34,039 bases of DNA, taken from NCBI GenBank assembly GCA_003427395.1, contig BFEA01000100.1:2450779-2484817 (forward strand), written 5' to 3'. This stretch comes from Chara braunii (taxonomy: Eukaryota; Streptophyta; Charophyceae; Charales; Characeae). The notes beneath the pieces are model-generated. The model was not told where the DNA came from, made no database searches, and saw nothing but the letters and a program-made list of their open reading frames with translations. The position numbers and the translations under genes are program-made. Position 1 is the stretch's first letter. Each line of letters opens with the position of its first letter. Shown piece after piece: positions 19,008 to 28,945 of this stretch.

Positions 19008-19678
19008 TTATTCTGCATACGCATCGACGTCCTGATCGTTCCTCTCGGGGTTCATGAGACTCAAATGTTCCACCAGAGCAGTTCTTGCCTTTCTCTTAAA
19101 TGCACCCGCTCCCAGTCTCTTCAGTCCACTCCACTTGCCATCGGCCTCCTTTATTGCCATGACCCATATTCCATTCCTCACAACAGGTTGGAATATCCTC
19201 GGGTGCCAGACGACGTTGTGTCCCCAGACATCCTCCGACGTGAACCGGTGATGCTTCCCGAAGAAGTAGAGTCTGTCATTCTGCCAGGTGTCATGGTCCA
19301 CAGCCTGTCACAAGGTTCGTGATCATAGTCTCTCTCTTCCTCCCCGTCATTAGACGATTGATCGTCGACTTGTTTGCCCCGAAACACACGCTTCAAACCA
19401 GCAGGGGACGTGCTATATCTCTGAGGGCCACCTTCGTCTTCATCACCAACCTGTCCAACCACCCGAGGAAGTGGCATGGACTCGAGATCGAAGGTTTCGA
19501 AGTCGCTCAGCTCCTCCATGTCGTCAGCATCGAAAGGGTCCTCCTCGTCAAACAGTGACTTGTAGTTTTTGAGAGTGAGCGGTTCAAACAGCGTGAAGTA
19601 AACGTGCTCCAGCCTTCTCAGAAAGTGCGAGACAGACTCCCTGGGTGCACTGTGGTACCCATTGAGCACAGCGAACAC
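19008..19678 (-). pseudogene. C-terminal folded region of the ParB/methyltransferase-like gene
   Basis: Two overlapping frames join near 19300. The first reads FAVLNGYHSAPRESVSHFLRR and an acidic stretch (DEEDPFDADDMEELSDFE). The second reads DTWQNDRLYFFGKHHRFTSE, then HNVVWHPRIFQPVVRNGIWV. The latter looks like a beta-rich folded domain. It ends at TAA 19008, but the same frame continues open (KLHELYANNMLEFRASF). No family is recognised. Confidence 0.45.
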
Positions 19679-19807
19679 TAGGTTTCTCCGTCAACTGTAT
19701 TTGAGGTCGGTCGGACCAAGCGGTCCGGGTCCGAAAAGGAAGTCCCAAACGTCCGTCCTTTTGTTCCCCGACAATTTCCAATACATGTCACGTTTGGGAT
19801 CCCAGTT

Positions 19808-20683
19808 TCATTCGCCGGTGGTGCAGGCAAACTCGCAAGCATTGCGAGTGTCCGCAACGCGTGCCTTCATGAACTCGTGAAGGTAATCGATCATCTTCAC
19901 CTCCTTCTCCAACGCGACGACGTTCCGACCGGTGCGCAGGAGTTCCCACACGACAGACGCATGCGCCTTCCCAAAGAAAAAAATAGTTTGACCAGCTTTG
20001 CAAAAGTTTACGAGTAGACCAAGTAGACGGGACGGGTTCTGCTCCATCTCCGTGTAAGCAGGTCCTTGAGAACTTGTCACGACGCCGTCCTCCCACATGC
20101 TATGAGAGAACCTTTCCACTTCCGCCACGTCGAAACACGCCACAGCCTGTCCTGATGGGTCCCACGAACAGACAGCTTTCAAGTGGCCCGCCACCGTCTG
20201 TTTGGCCGGACTTGGACCATGAGCATGGGAAACCTTTGTCGGGCTACTGGCCGGGTAGACTGCGAATGTGTTGTCTTCCAGCTTCTCGCCATTAAAAATC
20301 ACGTATAGGCGGTCACACTCCTCAACCAGCATATTGTCTTCCCGGACAGTGGCTTGCTTTTGTGCATTACGCACCCACTTTCCTGTCCTGACGTGATGGA
20401 CGCTAAGCCTGACCATGCCTTTCAAGAAACTGAGCTCCCAACGAGAGGGGAAAAAGATCATAAGTGCCCAGTGCGTTGGCGAAAGTGTTTGTAGAAGGCC
20501 TTGCAAGTTGCCGAAATCGTCTTCTCGCCAGTCTGTGAGGAGTGTGGGATCACACAAATCAAGGACGTACAGGTTGCACACGTAATGTCGCACAACCTCA
20601 CGGATCGCAGTGACATGATTGTGAGCTTGGGAAGGCGGGAAAGCGAAAGGAATAAGGCTGGTCATCCATTGAGGTCGGGCCAT
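19808..20683 (-). pseudogene. Permuted N4/N6 DNA-methyltransferase-like domain
   Basis: NLYVLDLCDPTLLTDWRED at residues 37-55 sits where amino-methyltransferases have motif IV (DPPY) after a hydrophobic strand, followed by a helix and a strand WALMIFFP. Later, residues 216-260 read NPSRLLGLLVNF, GQTIFFFGKAHASVVWELL, then GRNVVALEKE. This is the order and spacing of the beta-class tail (K-P-x-x-L-L, F-x-G-x-G, gR-x-x-x-x-E). Motif IV is DPTL and the glycine loop is FFGKA, so catalytic activity is doubtful. The resemblance is by pattern only. The frame ends at TGA 19808 and continues in phase. Confidence 0.45.
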
Positions 20684-21672
20684 TTGATGTGCCTCACATC
20701 CCCGCTGACCCTGGTCATGTCTCGAACTTCTTCTTCCGTCCGTGGCAAGATGGAACGGACAGACTTTTCGAAAGATTTAAGGAACCTGTCATCATCGTAC
20801 AATTTCTTCGCGTCGTCGAGGGACTCCTTCTCGTGCGGAAGAGTACGTTTGCAAGTGTTCACGTTCTCCACAGCGCCCTGGAAATGCTTTCGCATTTCGA
20901 CCCACACCTGTTTCGTGAGGCCCTGCGGCCCATACTCTTCCAAAAGCTTCCCCTCGGTCTGAAAAACAAGGTTCCCGTGGCGCCAAACACGTTCGTCCTT
21001 CTTCGTTTCAAGGAACAAGATGTAGTGGAACATACGGAGCATCACACGGTCCACTTTCCTCGTCGTGACCATGTTTTTAATTCCTGGTTTGTGCTGACAC
21101 TTCAGATGGCCGCGTGCGGATTGCACGAACACTCCCCTTAGCGCGAGAATGTCGTCAAGGATCGACAGTTTCTCGGCATTGGTCATATCGGCGAGACACT
21201 GGCAACAGAACATGTCTGGCTCCTTCACGACCACGAAAAACTTGTCGTCCACTTGCGTTTTCTTTTTGGTCGGAGGCGGCGGGACCCGGACCAGCCACCC
21301 CATCTTCGTTTCACCAGCCGCCCCTTTCGAGCCCATTTCCGGAATTTCTTGCAGACCTGGAGATTTGTCTGGCATAAAATTGCCCGGCCTCGACAATGGC
21401 GTCTTGCCGTCGCCGCCCAACAACTTCTCCTCCGCCCATTTCGCGTAGAATTTCATGGCTTTGCGGAAAACGTCGTCACCGACCGTCACGAGCGGCATCC
21501 ACTGCCTCAATGCATTGCCAACTGCAGCGACATACTCCTTGACGAGCGACGAATCTTTTTGTGCCAACATCCAGTGAATTCCGTTCGGACTCTTTCCCAA
21601 AATCAGCTTTTGGAAATCGAAGAACTTTTGTTTTTCGGCCTCCTTGCCGGAAGGGTTTCCTTGAATGGCCAC
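20662..21672 (-). pseudogene. Helical middle region of the same gene
   Basis: 336 open codons, in phase with the ParB-like segment. It contains FDFQKLILGKSPNGIHWMLA, a region with a lone CxxC (FCCQC), and long charged helices up to the junction at VRHIKWPDLNG. No known domain is recognised. It probably connects the ParB-like and methyltransferase-like parts. A TGA at 20662 coincides with the frame change into the next segment. Confidence 0.5.
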
Positions 21673-21690
21673 CGGCCTTCCTTCATTCTC

Positions 21691-22194
21691 TCATGCCTCC
21701 CGCATGTCCAAAAACGCGGCCTTCTGTGATCGCTGCTTAGACATCTTGTGTCTCGTGTTCTCGTTGAGACTGACCTGCCTATACCCCGCGAAATCTCGGT
21801 CGGAGAACCACACTTCTCTCGCTGGCCACAAGTGCATCTTCCATAAATGAAATATTGGCTCACCCTCCAACTTCTTCACAGTAGCCACGGTGTGTTCTCC
21901 ATTAAGAGGGTAATAGTAGTACTTGTCCTTGTCCTCTGGCTTGAAGATATCTTTGTGAACCCTGTCAGCTCTCTCCGGCCTACGCGTCACCGGCTTGTAG
22001 ATGGGTGTCAAAACCAGAGGGTTTTTCGTCCAGATCTTCCCCTTTATCTCGCGGTATTGACTTTGCATCATACCCTTGATGTCGTCCATAGTTTTGCGAC
22101 TCAGACTGCGGTGGTTGTAATATCTTTCCCAAGTCGGGATCTCGCAGACCTTCCTGGGGTCGATGAGCAGTTGGACAGGGAGCTCCTTCTCCAC
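21691..22194 (-). pseudogene. ParB/sulfiredoxin-like domain segment
   Basis: LLIDPRKVCEIPTWERYYN (residues 9-27) resembles the opening D-P-x-x-V strand and following segment of ParB-like domains. A helix, then a strand LVLTPIYKP, and YYYPLNGEHTVATVKKL at 92-108 follow, placing NGEH (about 21903-21892) at the conserved G-x-H/R box. In bacteria this fold binds or cleaves nucleic acid or nucleotides (ParB CTPase, nucleases). Here the function is unknown. The frame stops at TGA 21691 and continues in phase (ENEGRPVAIQGN) into the next segment, so the stop looks secondary. Confidence 0.55.
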
Positions 22195-22209
22195 GATTTC
22201 ACCGACATC

Positions 22210-23390
22210 GTTCCGCTTGATTCGAGCCAGAACGCTGCCGCTTCGTCGTACTCCTTACCGACAGGCCCTTCGCCACTGCTCGCCGCCTCAACAGTCTTCC
22301 GCCTTCGAGTTTTCTTCTCGCCATCGCCTTCTTCAACTGTCACTTTCCGTTTCGATTTCCCCGAAGGTTCTCTCGCGGCCGCAGCGCCTGGATCAGCCGA
22401 ATCTCCTCCACCCGCGGCTTGTCCTTCGCGGATGGTCAAACCGCCGGGCCTCCTCGCGTTCTTACTTGTCGTCCCACCCTCTTCCTTCGTCGGCCTCTTT
22501 CCCAAGGCACGTTCTCCGTCGCCACCTCCATCCCCGCCCATCACCGCCTCCGGTTTTCCTCTCATCCTCTTCATGCGGAGGGTTCCTTCCGCCACCTCCT
22601 CTCGCACCATCCTCTGTCGCTCGCTCTTCTTCTCCGAAGGAGTCTGCTCCCCGCCAGAGCTTTTGCGGACAACGCCCATCCCTTCAGCCTCATTCCCTCC
22701 AACATCTAGCCCCGATCTGCTTGAATCTCTTCTCGTCTCATCTCGAAGCGAATACGTGTCGGCGCCGCAGCGGACTTTGATAAGTTTCGAAGTACCGACC
22801 CGTTGAGTCCCTGTACCTAGAGAATGCAAGTCCGACGTGTTCCTAAGAGCATCCGGGACGACCTGCGTGTGAACGCTGCGTCCCTTGACCTGACCCCCAG
22901 CGTCTTGAATCGGACTCCCGCGCCCCACTGCCGTACCTGGAGTTTCTTGAGCCAAGCCGGACGACCCCTCACGGGGTGGCAGAAGCCGGAAAACATGCTC
23001 TGGTGGAAGAACCGGACGTTCTTTCGACACCTTCAGCGCGAGATCGAGATATTGCTCTAGCGATGGAAGACGCTTACTGCCGCCATCGTAAAGGCCTTTG
23101 AAGTGAGAGCACAACGGCATGTTCGAGCCGTACCCCGCAAAACTCTTGATGGTCACCAGCACACCTTTANCACCTCTGATAGGCAGTCTGCACTCGTCGT
23201 ACATGCCATTAGTGTGCAGCTTGAGCAAACCTCCAGGAGTCTTCGCGCACGAGACAACAGTACTGAGAGGAACAACGTTGACCGCTCCCCCAGCGTTTGT
23301 AACGCAAGTGGGTCGCATAAAAACAGTTGGCCCAAAAAGGTCCCCCTGAACAAGGAAGTCAAAAAACCATTGTGCTCCCTTTGCGTGCAT
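22210..23390 (-). pseudogene. N-terminal and linker part of the ParB/methyltransferase-like gene
   Basis: The first 165 residues look folded, with Gly- and Cys-containing segments and the stretch LPSLEQYLDLALKVSKERPV. One residue is unknown because of the N at 23170. From about residue 165 the protein is Gly, Ser, Arg, Lys and Glu-rich with basic clusters such as KSKRKV and KKTRRRK, typical of a disordered linker with nuclear-localisation-like signals. The frame leads toward the ParB-like domain but shifts by one base near 22205. The ORF begins at an ATG at 23390, and upstream coding sequence to about 23490 cannot be excluded. Confidence 0.5.
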
Positions 23391-23499
23391 ATATTGAGGA
23401 GTAGGTTGCTGTACAGGTCGTCCCTCCCCGGGGGCAGATGGTCCAGCGCTTGTGGATGTGTTCTTTGCGGACGTCGTTGTATTCCCACCCGTTGACTAG

Positions 23500-23770
23500 C
23501 ACGCCCAGCCTCAGACCAACTCGGATGACTAATACGCCCAACCCCAGACCACTACAGAAGTGAAGTGGGAACTAACTTGGACTTAACGAAATGGAGGACG
23601 AAAAGGACGGAAGAGATGGGTGTTCGAAATGCACACGAAGTCACAACAATCGGGTGAAGGATAGGAAAGACAGAAGTTCGAAGGGAAGACGATAACTGTT
23701 CGGAAAGATTAAGACCCAACTAGATGCCCTCGAAACAAGTAAGATGTGGTTTATCGACAAGTGCGAAGGG
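23500..23770. other. Intergenic sequence with no gene
   Basis: Purine-rich sequence upstream of the ParB/methyltransferase-like gene. It leads into satellite units from about 23745. Confidence 0.35.
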
Positions 23771-24350
23771 TGTCGACAAGTGCGAACTAACTCGCAGTTC
23801 TGTAGACAAGACAACAATGGCAACCCGCTGCACTAGGGGAAAGTGCGAACTAACTCGGAATTGTGGAACTGAAGACGTGAAAGACGCACGAAACGAATAA
23901 GAGGTGGTTTATCGACAAGTGCGAATCGACAAGTGAGAACTAACTCGCAGTTCTGCTAACAGGACGACAATTGCAACCCGAAGTACAACGAGAAAGTACG
24001 AACTGATTCCGAATTGTGAAACTGAAGTTCGGGTTTATCGACAATTGCGAAGGGTTTTGACAAGTGCGAACTAACTCGCAGTTTTGTAGACAAGACAATA
24101 ATGGCAATGCGCAACACTAGGGGAAAGTACGAACTAACTCGGAATTGTGGAACTGAAGATCTGAAAGCCGCACGGGTTGGGTTGTCAACTCTCCAGCAGT
24201 GTTGCTCAAAAAGTGCGAACAAACTCGCATTTGTGGAAATAAAGAACTGCCTTTAATGAAATATGTGTCTAACCTTGGAAAAACTGCGAATAACCTCGCA
24301 CTTGTCACTCCTCGAACACTGTACGTCGCAAACTGCGAACTGACTCGCAA
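23745..24350. repeat. Satellite with palindromic boxes (TGCGAACTAACTCGCA-like), left cluster
   Basis: Imperfect palindromes of the form T-R-CGA-n6-TCG/CGA occur at about 23781, 23844, 23934, 23998, 24065, 24128, 24214, 24285 and 24334. The first six alternate between a TCGCA-ended and a TCGGA-ended form. They fall in a higher-order unit of about 130-154 bp that also contains gtttatcgacaagtgcgaa and ggaattgtggaactgaag blocks. At least three units are visible. No ORF spans them. Confidence 0.75.
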
Positions 24351-24352
24351 GA

Positions 24353-24354
<2 letters not shown>

Positions 24355-24446
<92 letters not shown>
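24355..24446 (+). repeat. Compound (CT)n(AT)n microsatellite
   Basis: CT repeats to about 24397 are followed by AT repeats to about 24446. Confidence 0.95.
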
Positions 24447-24448
<2 letters not shown>

Positions 24449-24640
24449 GTCGGCGACCTCACAAGGGACAGGTGAGCAAAAATCGGGAATTGATTCGGTG
24501 TTTAGTGTAGCAATATATCTCTATATATACATATATGTATCTATATCTTTATATATATATATATGTAGATATCAGGTTGGCGACCTCACAAGGGACATGT
24601 GAGCGAAAATCGGGAATTGATTCGGTGTTCAGTGTAGCAA
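24444..24640 (+). repeat. Two direct copies of a 70-bp repeat, each headed by AT repeats
   Basis: ATCAGGTYGGCGACCTCACA and the following 50 bases at 24444-24512 recur at 24571-24640 with few differences. Both end AGTGTAGCAA. The sub-motif GGAATTGATTCGG also appears at about 24832 and partly at 24646. Confidence 0.85.
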
Positions 24641-25150
24641 CTAGGTATTGATTCGGGGTTCACCATGCGCAGCGACGACTGCAACTTGCGAAGGGGATCG
24701 AGCAGCTTTATACGAACGTTATCGTGGCTATGGCGAAAGGTAATCGAGCTGCGGAACGCGGATCGGCTATGGCGGACGAAGGTGGAGGGAAAGAGATTAG
24801 AGCATGTCCACTGGCGAAACAACAAAACCGGGAATTGATTCGGGGTTCAACAGAATACGGCTGCGGCGTTATATCCTGCAGGTACAGACAGGGCATCGGG
24901 GAATGTGTTCGGACGTCGGACGTGTACGAAGACCGAGGAACGAAGAGCGAACCGAACACAATGTGGCAACTGTGGACGGAGTGAAGAGCGAAGAGTGAGC
25001 GGGCTATGGCGGAAGGTGGTGGGGGTTGAAGACCAAATATCAAACGCGCGCGGAAGCGATAGCGCGACTTGATCTGTGGAGCGCCAACAAAAGGGATAAC
25101 TCGAGGGCTGCAACGCCTTTTATACTTTGTTGCAGCAGGCCTCGCGTCGG
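24641..25150. other. No supported gene
   Basis: Ordinary sequence with GGCTATGGCGRA repeats (about 24727, 24768, 25005). Both strands have open frames of 80-180 codons without protein character. Confidence 0.35.
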
Positions 25151-25151
25151 G

Positions 25152-25258
25152 ATCAAGGTGCGGCCGAATCGATTCGCATATCGCACCCCAAGGCCCATAA
25201 AACGCCATCAAGGTGGGGCCGAATCGATTCGCGTATCGCACCCCTGGGCCCATAAAAC
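25152..25258 (+). repeat. 52-bp direct repeat x2 with a perfect CGAATCGATTCG palindrome
   Basis: ATCAAGGTGSGGCCGAATCG, then ATTCGCRTATCGCACCCC and GGCCCATAAAAC, occur at 25152-25203 and 25207-25258. Each copy holds the 12-bp perfect palindrome CGAATCGATTCG. Confidence 0.8.
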
Positions 25259-25504
25259 ACCAAGGTCTATAAACGGTAAGGGGTACCGGAAATTGTCAGC
25301 CATCGATCAACAATTTTCAACCGCGCAGATGAACATAGCCACTGTTATGCCAGTGGCCCCAAAATCTCCTTCTACTCCGGCGTGCAATGATGTGACAATT
25401 CCCGAAAACAAGGGGCAGGCAATGTCATTTTCGTAGTTGTAATCTGGACCGTCCATTGACATGATCCGACGCACGGGGTCAGGCGCAAGAATCTATAAGG
25501 TGCA

Positions 25505-25605
25505 GCGATTCGTTGTGCGCCGAGACGGTTCGTTGCGCGCCGAGGTCACGCGACGGTTTATTTCCCGCCGAGGCGCGACGATTCGTTGTGCGCTGAGGTC
25601 AAAAA
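25505..25605 (+). repeat. Degenerate repeat GATTCGTTGTGCGCCGAGG
   Basis: About four imperfect units of roughly 25-35 bp (cgattcgttgtgcgccgag, cggttcgttgcgcgccgag, cggtttatttcccgccgag, cgattcgttgtgcgctgag). Confidence 0.65.
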
Positions 25606-25674
25606 CACCGGAAATCTATAAGTTCCGGTGTCGCTGTCATTCGGATATTTTGCAAATGTCAACGGCGTTCGATG

Positions 25675-27125
25675 TCGATGCGCTTAGCCATGCACCATCG
25701 TTATCGATGCGCTTAGCTCATCGCCATCGCCAACGCTCGCCATGCACCATCGCCATCGATGCGCTTAGCTCATCGCCATCGCGACGCAAAGCTATATCCC
25801 CCATCGCAGTCGTCGCGCTCGCCTGACCATCGCAGCGCTGACAATCGCCATCGCTCTCATCGCACCGCTGGCCATCGCTGCGCCATCGCAACGCTGGTAC
25901 CATAGCTGCTATCGCAACGTTGGTTCCATCGCTGCGCCATCTGTCAATTGGTGCGCCATCGCTATCGCAGCCTTCGCTATCGCTGTTCCATCGCTGCGCC
26001 ATCACTCTCCACCGCTGCGCCATCGCTCTCCACCAGTGCGCTATCGCTGTGCAACCGCTATCGTTGTTCCATCGCTGCCATCGCTATCACTATCGCTGCA
26101 TCGTAACGCGTTCCATCGCCGCGTCATTGCTCTCCACCGGTGCGCCATCGCTCTCCACCGCAACGCTGGCCATCGCTATCGAAGCCCTGGCCAGTGTTAT
26201 CCCACCGCAGCGCTGCGCGATTTCTCTCTCCATCGTCACACGATCTCCCTCCATCGCTGCATGATCACTCTCCATCTCACTCCATCACTGTGCAATCTCT
26301 CTCGACAACCGGGCAACCTTCATCCTTGCCCCAGAGGCTCTCCATTACTCGTGCGCGATCCCGCCATCGCCATTGTATTGTTGTTTCAGGCCGTCGTCGG
26401 TGCAGCCGCCCATCACTGTGGAATCGCACGAAACAGGTGACAGGTATGCTTAACGAAGGCTTAACTCGATGGAACTGATGTTGTGCAATAACAAATCTTG
26501 GTCATCGTTGTGCCTTCTCTCTCCATCGCTGCGGCATCGCTAACCATTGTTGCGCGTCCTCTCTCCATCTCTCTCTACCGATGCGCGATGTCTACAGACC
26601 TTTCATCATCTATCCCCATCGCTGTGGTATCTTTCCTAATCTATCTCCTTCGTCATCTCCTTCGGTGTGCTATCTTTCCTAATTTATCTCCTTCGTCATC
26701 TATCTCCATCGCTGCGCTATCTTTCCCAATCTGTCTCCATCGTCATCTATCTGCTTCGGTGCGCCATTTTTCTCCACTGCTGTGCTATCGCTAACCATCA
26801 TTGCGCCTGCTATCTCCATTGCTGCGCCATGTTTCTCCATCGGTGCGCAATCTCTCTCTCTCGCTGCGGCACACCTCCCAATCAGTTCGCGATCTCTTTC
26901 CCTTCCTGCGCCATCCACCTTCTTCCTCGGAATATACAACGCACTTTCATTACAGTTGTCTTTAGACAAAACCCGAATTCAGCTGTAATGACCGGACATT
27001 GTATTCGGGGGAAGACTGTGACTCCATCCATCTCTCTTGGTGCGTCGTTTCTCTCATTCGGTGCGCCATCTCTCTCCATGTGTTTTCATCGATGCATCGT
27101 CTGCCCATCGCTTCGCAATCTTTCT
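25675..27125 (+). repeat. Long degenerate minisatellite (CCATCGCTGCG family)
   Basis: About 1.45 kb is built from 9-12-base units such as gccatcgct, gcgccatcgct and ctctccatcgct, with a better-kept 53-bp duplication at about 25689-25782. Translations are runs of repeated CAIALHR-like residues in several frames, so no protein is called. The units drift toward TCTCTCCATCGSTGCGC at the right end. A short unique island (about 26940-27010) interrupts it. Confidence 0.8.
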
Positions 27126-27179
27126 CTATCTTAAAAAATAGCACGCCATCTTTCCCTATTTCTCTCTTGCGACAATCTG

Positions 27180-27960
27180 TGGCTCGTACTACACGCTGAA
27201 CAAGCCGGAAACAACTTGCACTTGTACCCGCAGTTTCGTAATGGAAATGCTCGTTTACAAGTGCAAATTCATTCGCTCTTGAACCAACCAACCCCTTAAT
27301 TTGTCACTGTTTAGTCCATAGGTCAGAATTAACTCGCACTTGTACCCCCAGTTTTGTAATGAAAATGCCCGTTTGCAAGTGCGAATTTATTCGCTCTTCA
27401 ATCAACCATCCCAATAATTTTTTTACTCTACAGTCCAAAAGTCCCAGTTTCATAGTGGAAATGTTCGTCTGCAAGTGCGAATTTATTCGCTCTTCAACCA
27501 ACCATCCCCCCAAATTTTTGACTCTTTAGTCCACGGCCCCAGTTTCATAATGGAAATGCTCGATTGCGAGTGCGAATTTATTCGCTCTTCAACCATCCAT
27601 CCCCCTAAATTTGTTCATCTTTAGTCGATAATTCGCGTCTCTTCTCGGCCCAAAAGAATGAAGTCGTTTTGTATTTGCGAGTTAACTCGGCACTGAACCA
27701 ACCATGAAGCCAATTTCTTATTGCACCGTGTAATCGAAATGTTCCTCTGAAGTGCGAATTTTTTGGCACTTGAAATTTCTCGCTGTTTAGTGGATAATAC
27801 CGAATCGACTCGCACTTGTGTTCGGTCTTGTTCCGACCATGAACTTGATTTCTTACTGTACGTTGAATTAGTCTGAATCAGCTCGTATTTGTACTCTCGC
27901 CTGAAAAAGTGCGAGTTTACTCGGACATATCCAAACCGCTTGCACACTAAACGAGTGGGG
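27180..27960. repeat. Palindrome-containing satellite, right cluster
   Basis: Units of about 90-100 bp contain TAATGRAAATGCYCG, then AAGTGCGAATTTATTCGCTC, then CAACCATCC (about 27235, 27355, 27450, 27545). Related boxes AATTAACTCGCACTTG (27327), TGCGAGTTAACTCGGCAC (27677) and GTGCGAGTTTACTCGG (about 27910) are variants of the palindrome seen at 23.8-24.35 kb. No ORF is supported. It ends about 0.2 kb before the DUF7869-type gene. Confidence 0.7.
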
Positions 27961-28158
27961 GAGGAGTCGGACTTGAGATAGCACTTGAGCCTCACATCAG
28001 GGTCCGACAAAACGATATGGATTCAAATGTTGTTATTCCACTGTTTTGTGATAAATATTTGAAATGTGAGTTTGCTCCCTGTAGTTTATTTCCGTAACCT
28101 CGTCATACGTTGGCATGATTTTCTTGTTGTACAGTTTCCGTGTGAATCGTCTTTTCAA

Positions 28159-28945
28159 ATGGCTGTCCAATCCGTCCACTGTGTCACGCCACCGCCACCG
28201 TCACGACAACAAGGAGAAGACAATGTTCGAGAACGTAGTTCTTGTGATAGCAGCCCGGAAGCTCCCTCTGATCGACATTGCGGTTTAAAAAGGGAGTTCT
28301 CGATGTTGACCCCGACGACTCATTCAGGCTCGTCTACGACGTCCGCCCGGCGTCATTTTGTTCGCTGTACCGACGTTCCCGACGGTCAGCGCGTATCTAC
28401 AGCGCTAATCCCCGGTAGTGAGGGTGGTCGGGATGTCGAGATGTTTCCCGGTGGGTGGATGTTCGTGGACACAGATTTCTGTGGTGTGTCCGAAACGACT
28501 GGATCAGATCTCGTGCGGACAACGGGTAGACTATCAGAAAGCATTGAAGTTACCCAACCCTAGCATTTGACTACATTCGGTCGTTCGTGGACACAGACTT
28601 CTGCGGTACGCCCCCGATAGAAACGGATCTGATTGGGAACAGTGCGGTGCATTTGGTAGAAACGGGTATGATAGGGACCGGGCAACGGTACGTGCGTGTG
28701 GAAGTGCGAAGATAGGTAAGAGAATTGCATGTGAAGCCGGAATAGTTGGCTCTCCGTCGATGACAGCGACGGATGCAATGGAAAATCGGCAGACTGGTTT
28801 TGTAGACACAGATTTCTACAGTTCATCGGAATCCTCCCAATCTGATTTACCGAGAACCGCTCCCACAGACGGATCGAAATTCCTAGGTGCAGCGCATGGG
28901 TCCTTGACCAAAAGCCAACCTGGAACTCCCGAAGCAGTCCCTTAA
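28159..28945 (+). pseudogene. N-terminal region with three VDTDF repeats
   Basis: FVDTDFCGVSETTGSDLVR (from 28462, frame 1), FVDTDFCGTPPIETDLIG (from 28584, frame 3) and FVDTDFYSSSESSQSDL (from 28799, frame 2) are clearly related at DNA and protein level, 122 and 215 bases apart. The repeats lie in different frames, so the region has suffered indels since duplication. Function unknown. The flanking sequence is Ser/Thr-rich and probably disordered. Confidence 0.55.

Larger units (their letters stand above)
18006..23390 (-). pseudogene. Degraded multidomain gene: ParB-like + DNA-methyltransferase-like + low-complexity tail
   Basis: This is a single coherent minus-strand coding stretch of about 5.4 kb, passing between frames. 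In order it has an N-terminal region with SFAGYGSNMPLCSHFKGLYD (about 23165-23090), a long charged disordered linker, a ParB/sulfiredoxin-like domain (about 22185-21780), a helical region (21672-20665), a permuted N4/N6-methyltransferase-like domain (20683-19810), an acidic then structured region (19678-19008), and a Gly/Lys/Ser-repeat tail. Frame changes lie near 22205, 20665 and 19300. In-frame stops lie at 21691, 19808 and 19691 (TGA), 19008 (TAA), 18552 (TAG) and 18300 (TGA). Reading through each keeps sensible protein. No transposase, RT or integrase is visible. ParB-methylase fusions are known from phages and plasmids. A eukaryotic mobile or multicopy family is my inference. Start and 3' end are uncertain. 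Confidence 0.6.

Noticed and set aside
21847-22806. 319-codon plus-strand ORF
   Set aside because: It is antisense to the ParB-like gene. Its Pro/Ser-rich content mirrors the charged linker on the minus strand, and it has no domain.
23745-24350. CRISPR array
   Set aside because: The palindromic boxes vary, come in two forms and lie in a higher-order satellite unit. Spacers are themselves repeated, no cas genes occur, and the DNA is eukaryotic.
25718-27134. Open frames across the CATCG minisatellite
   Set aside because: They are translations of a 9-12-base repeat open in several frames on both strands. Residue content is purely repeat-derived.
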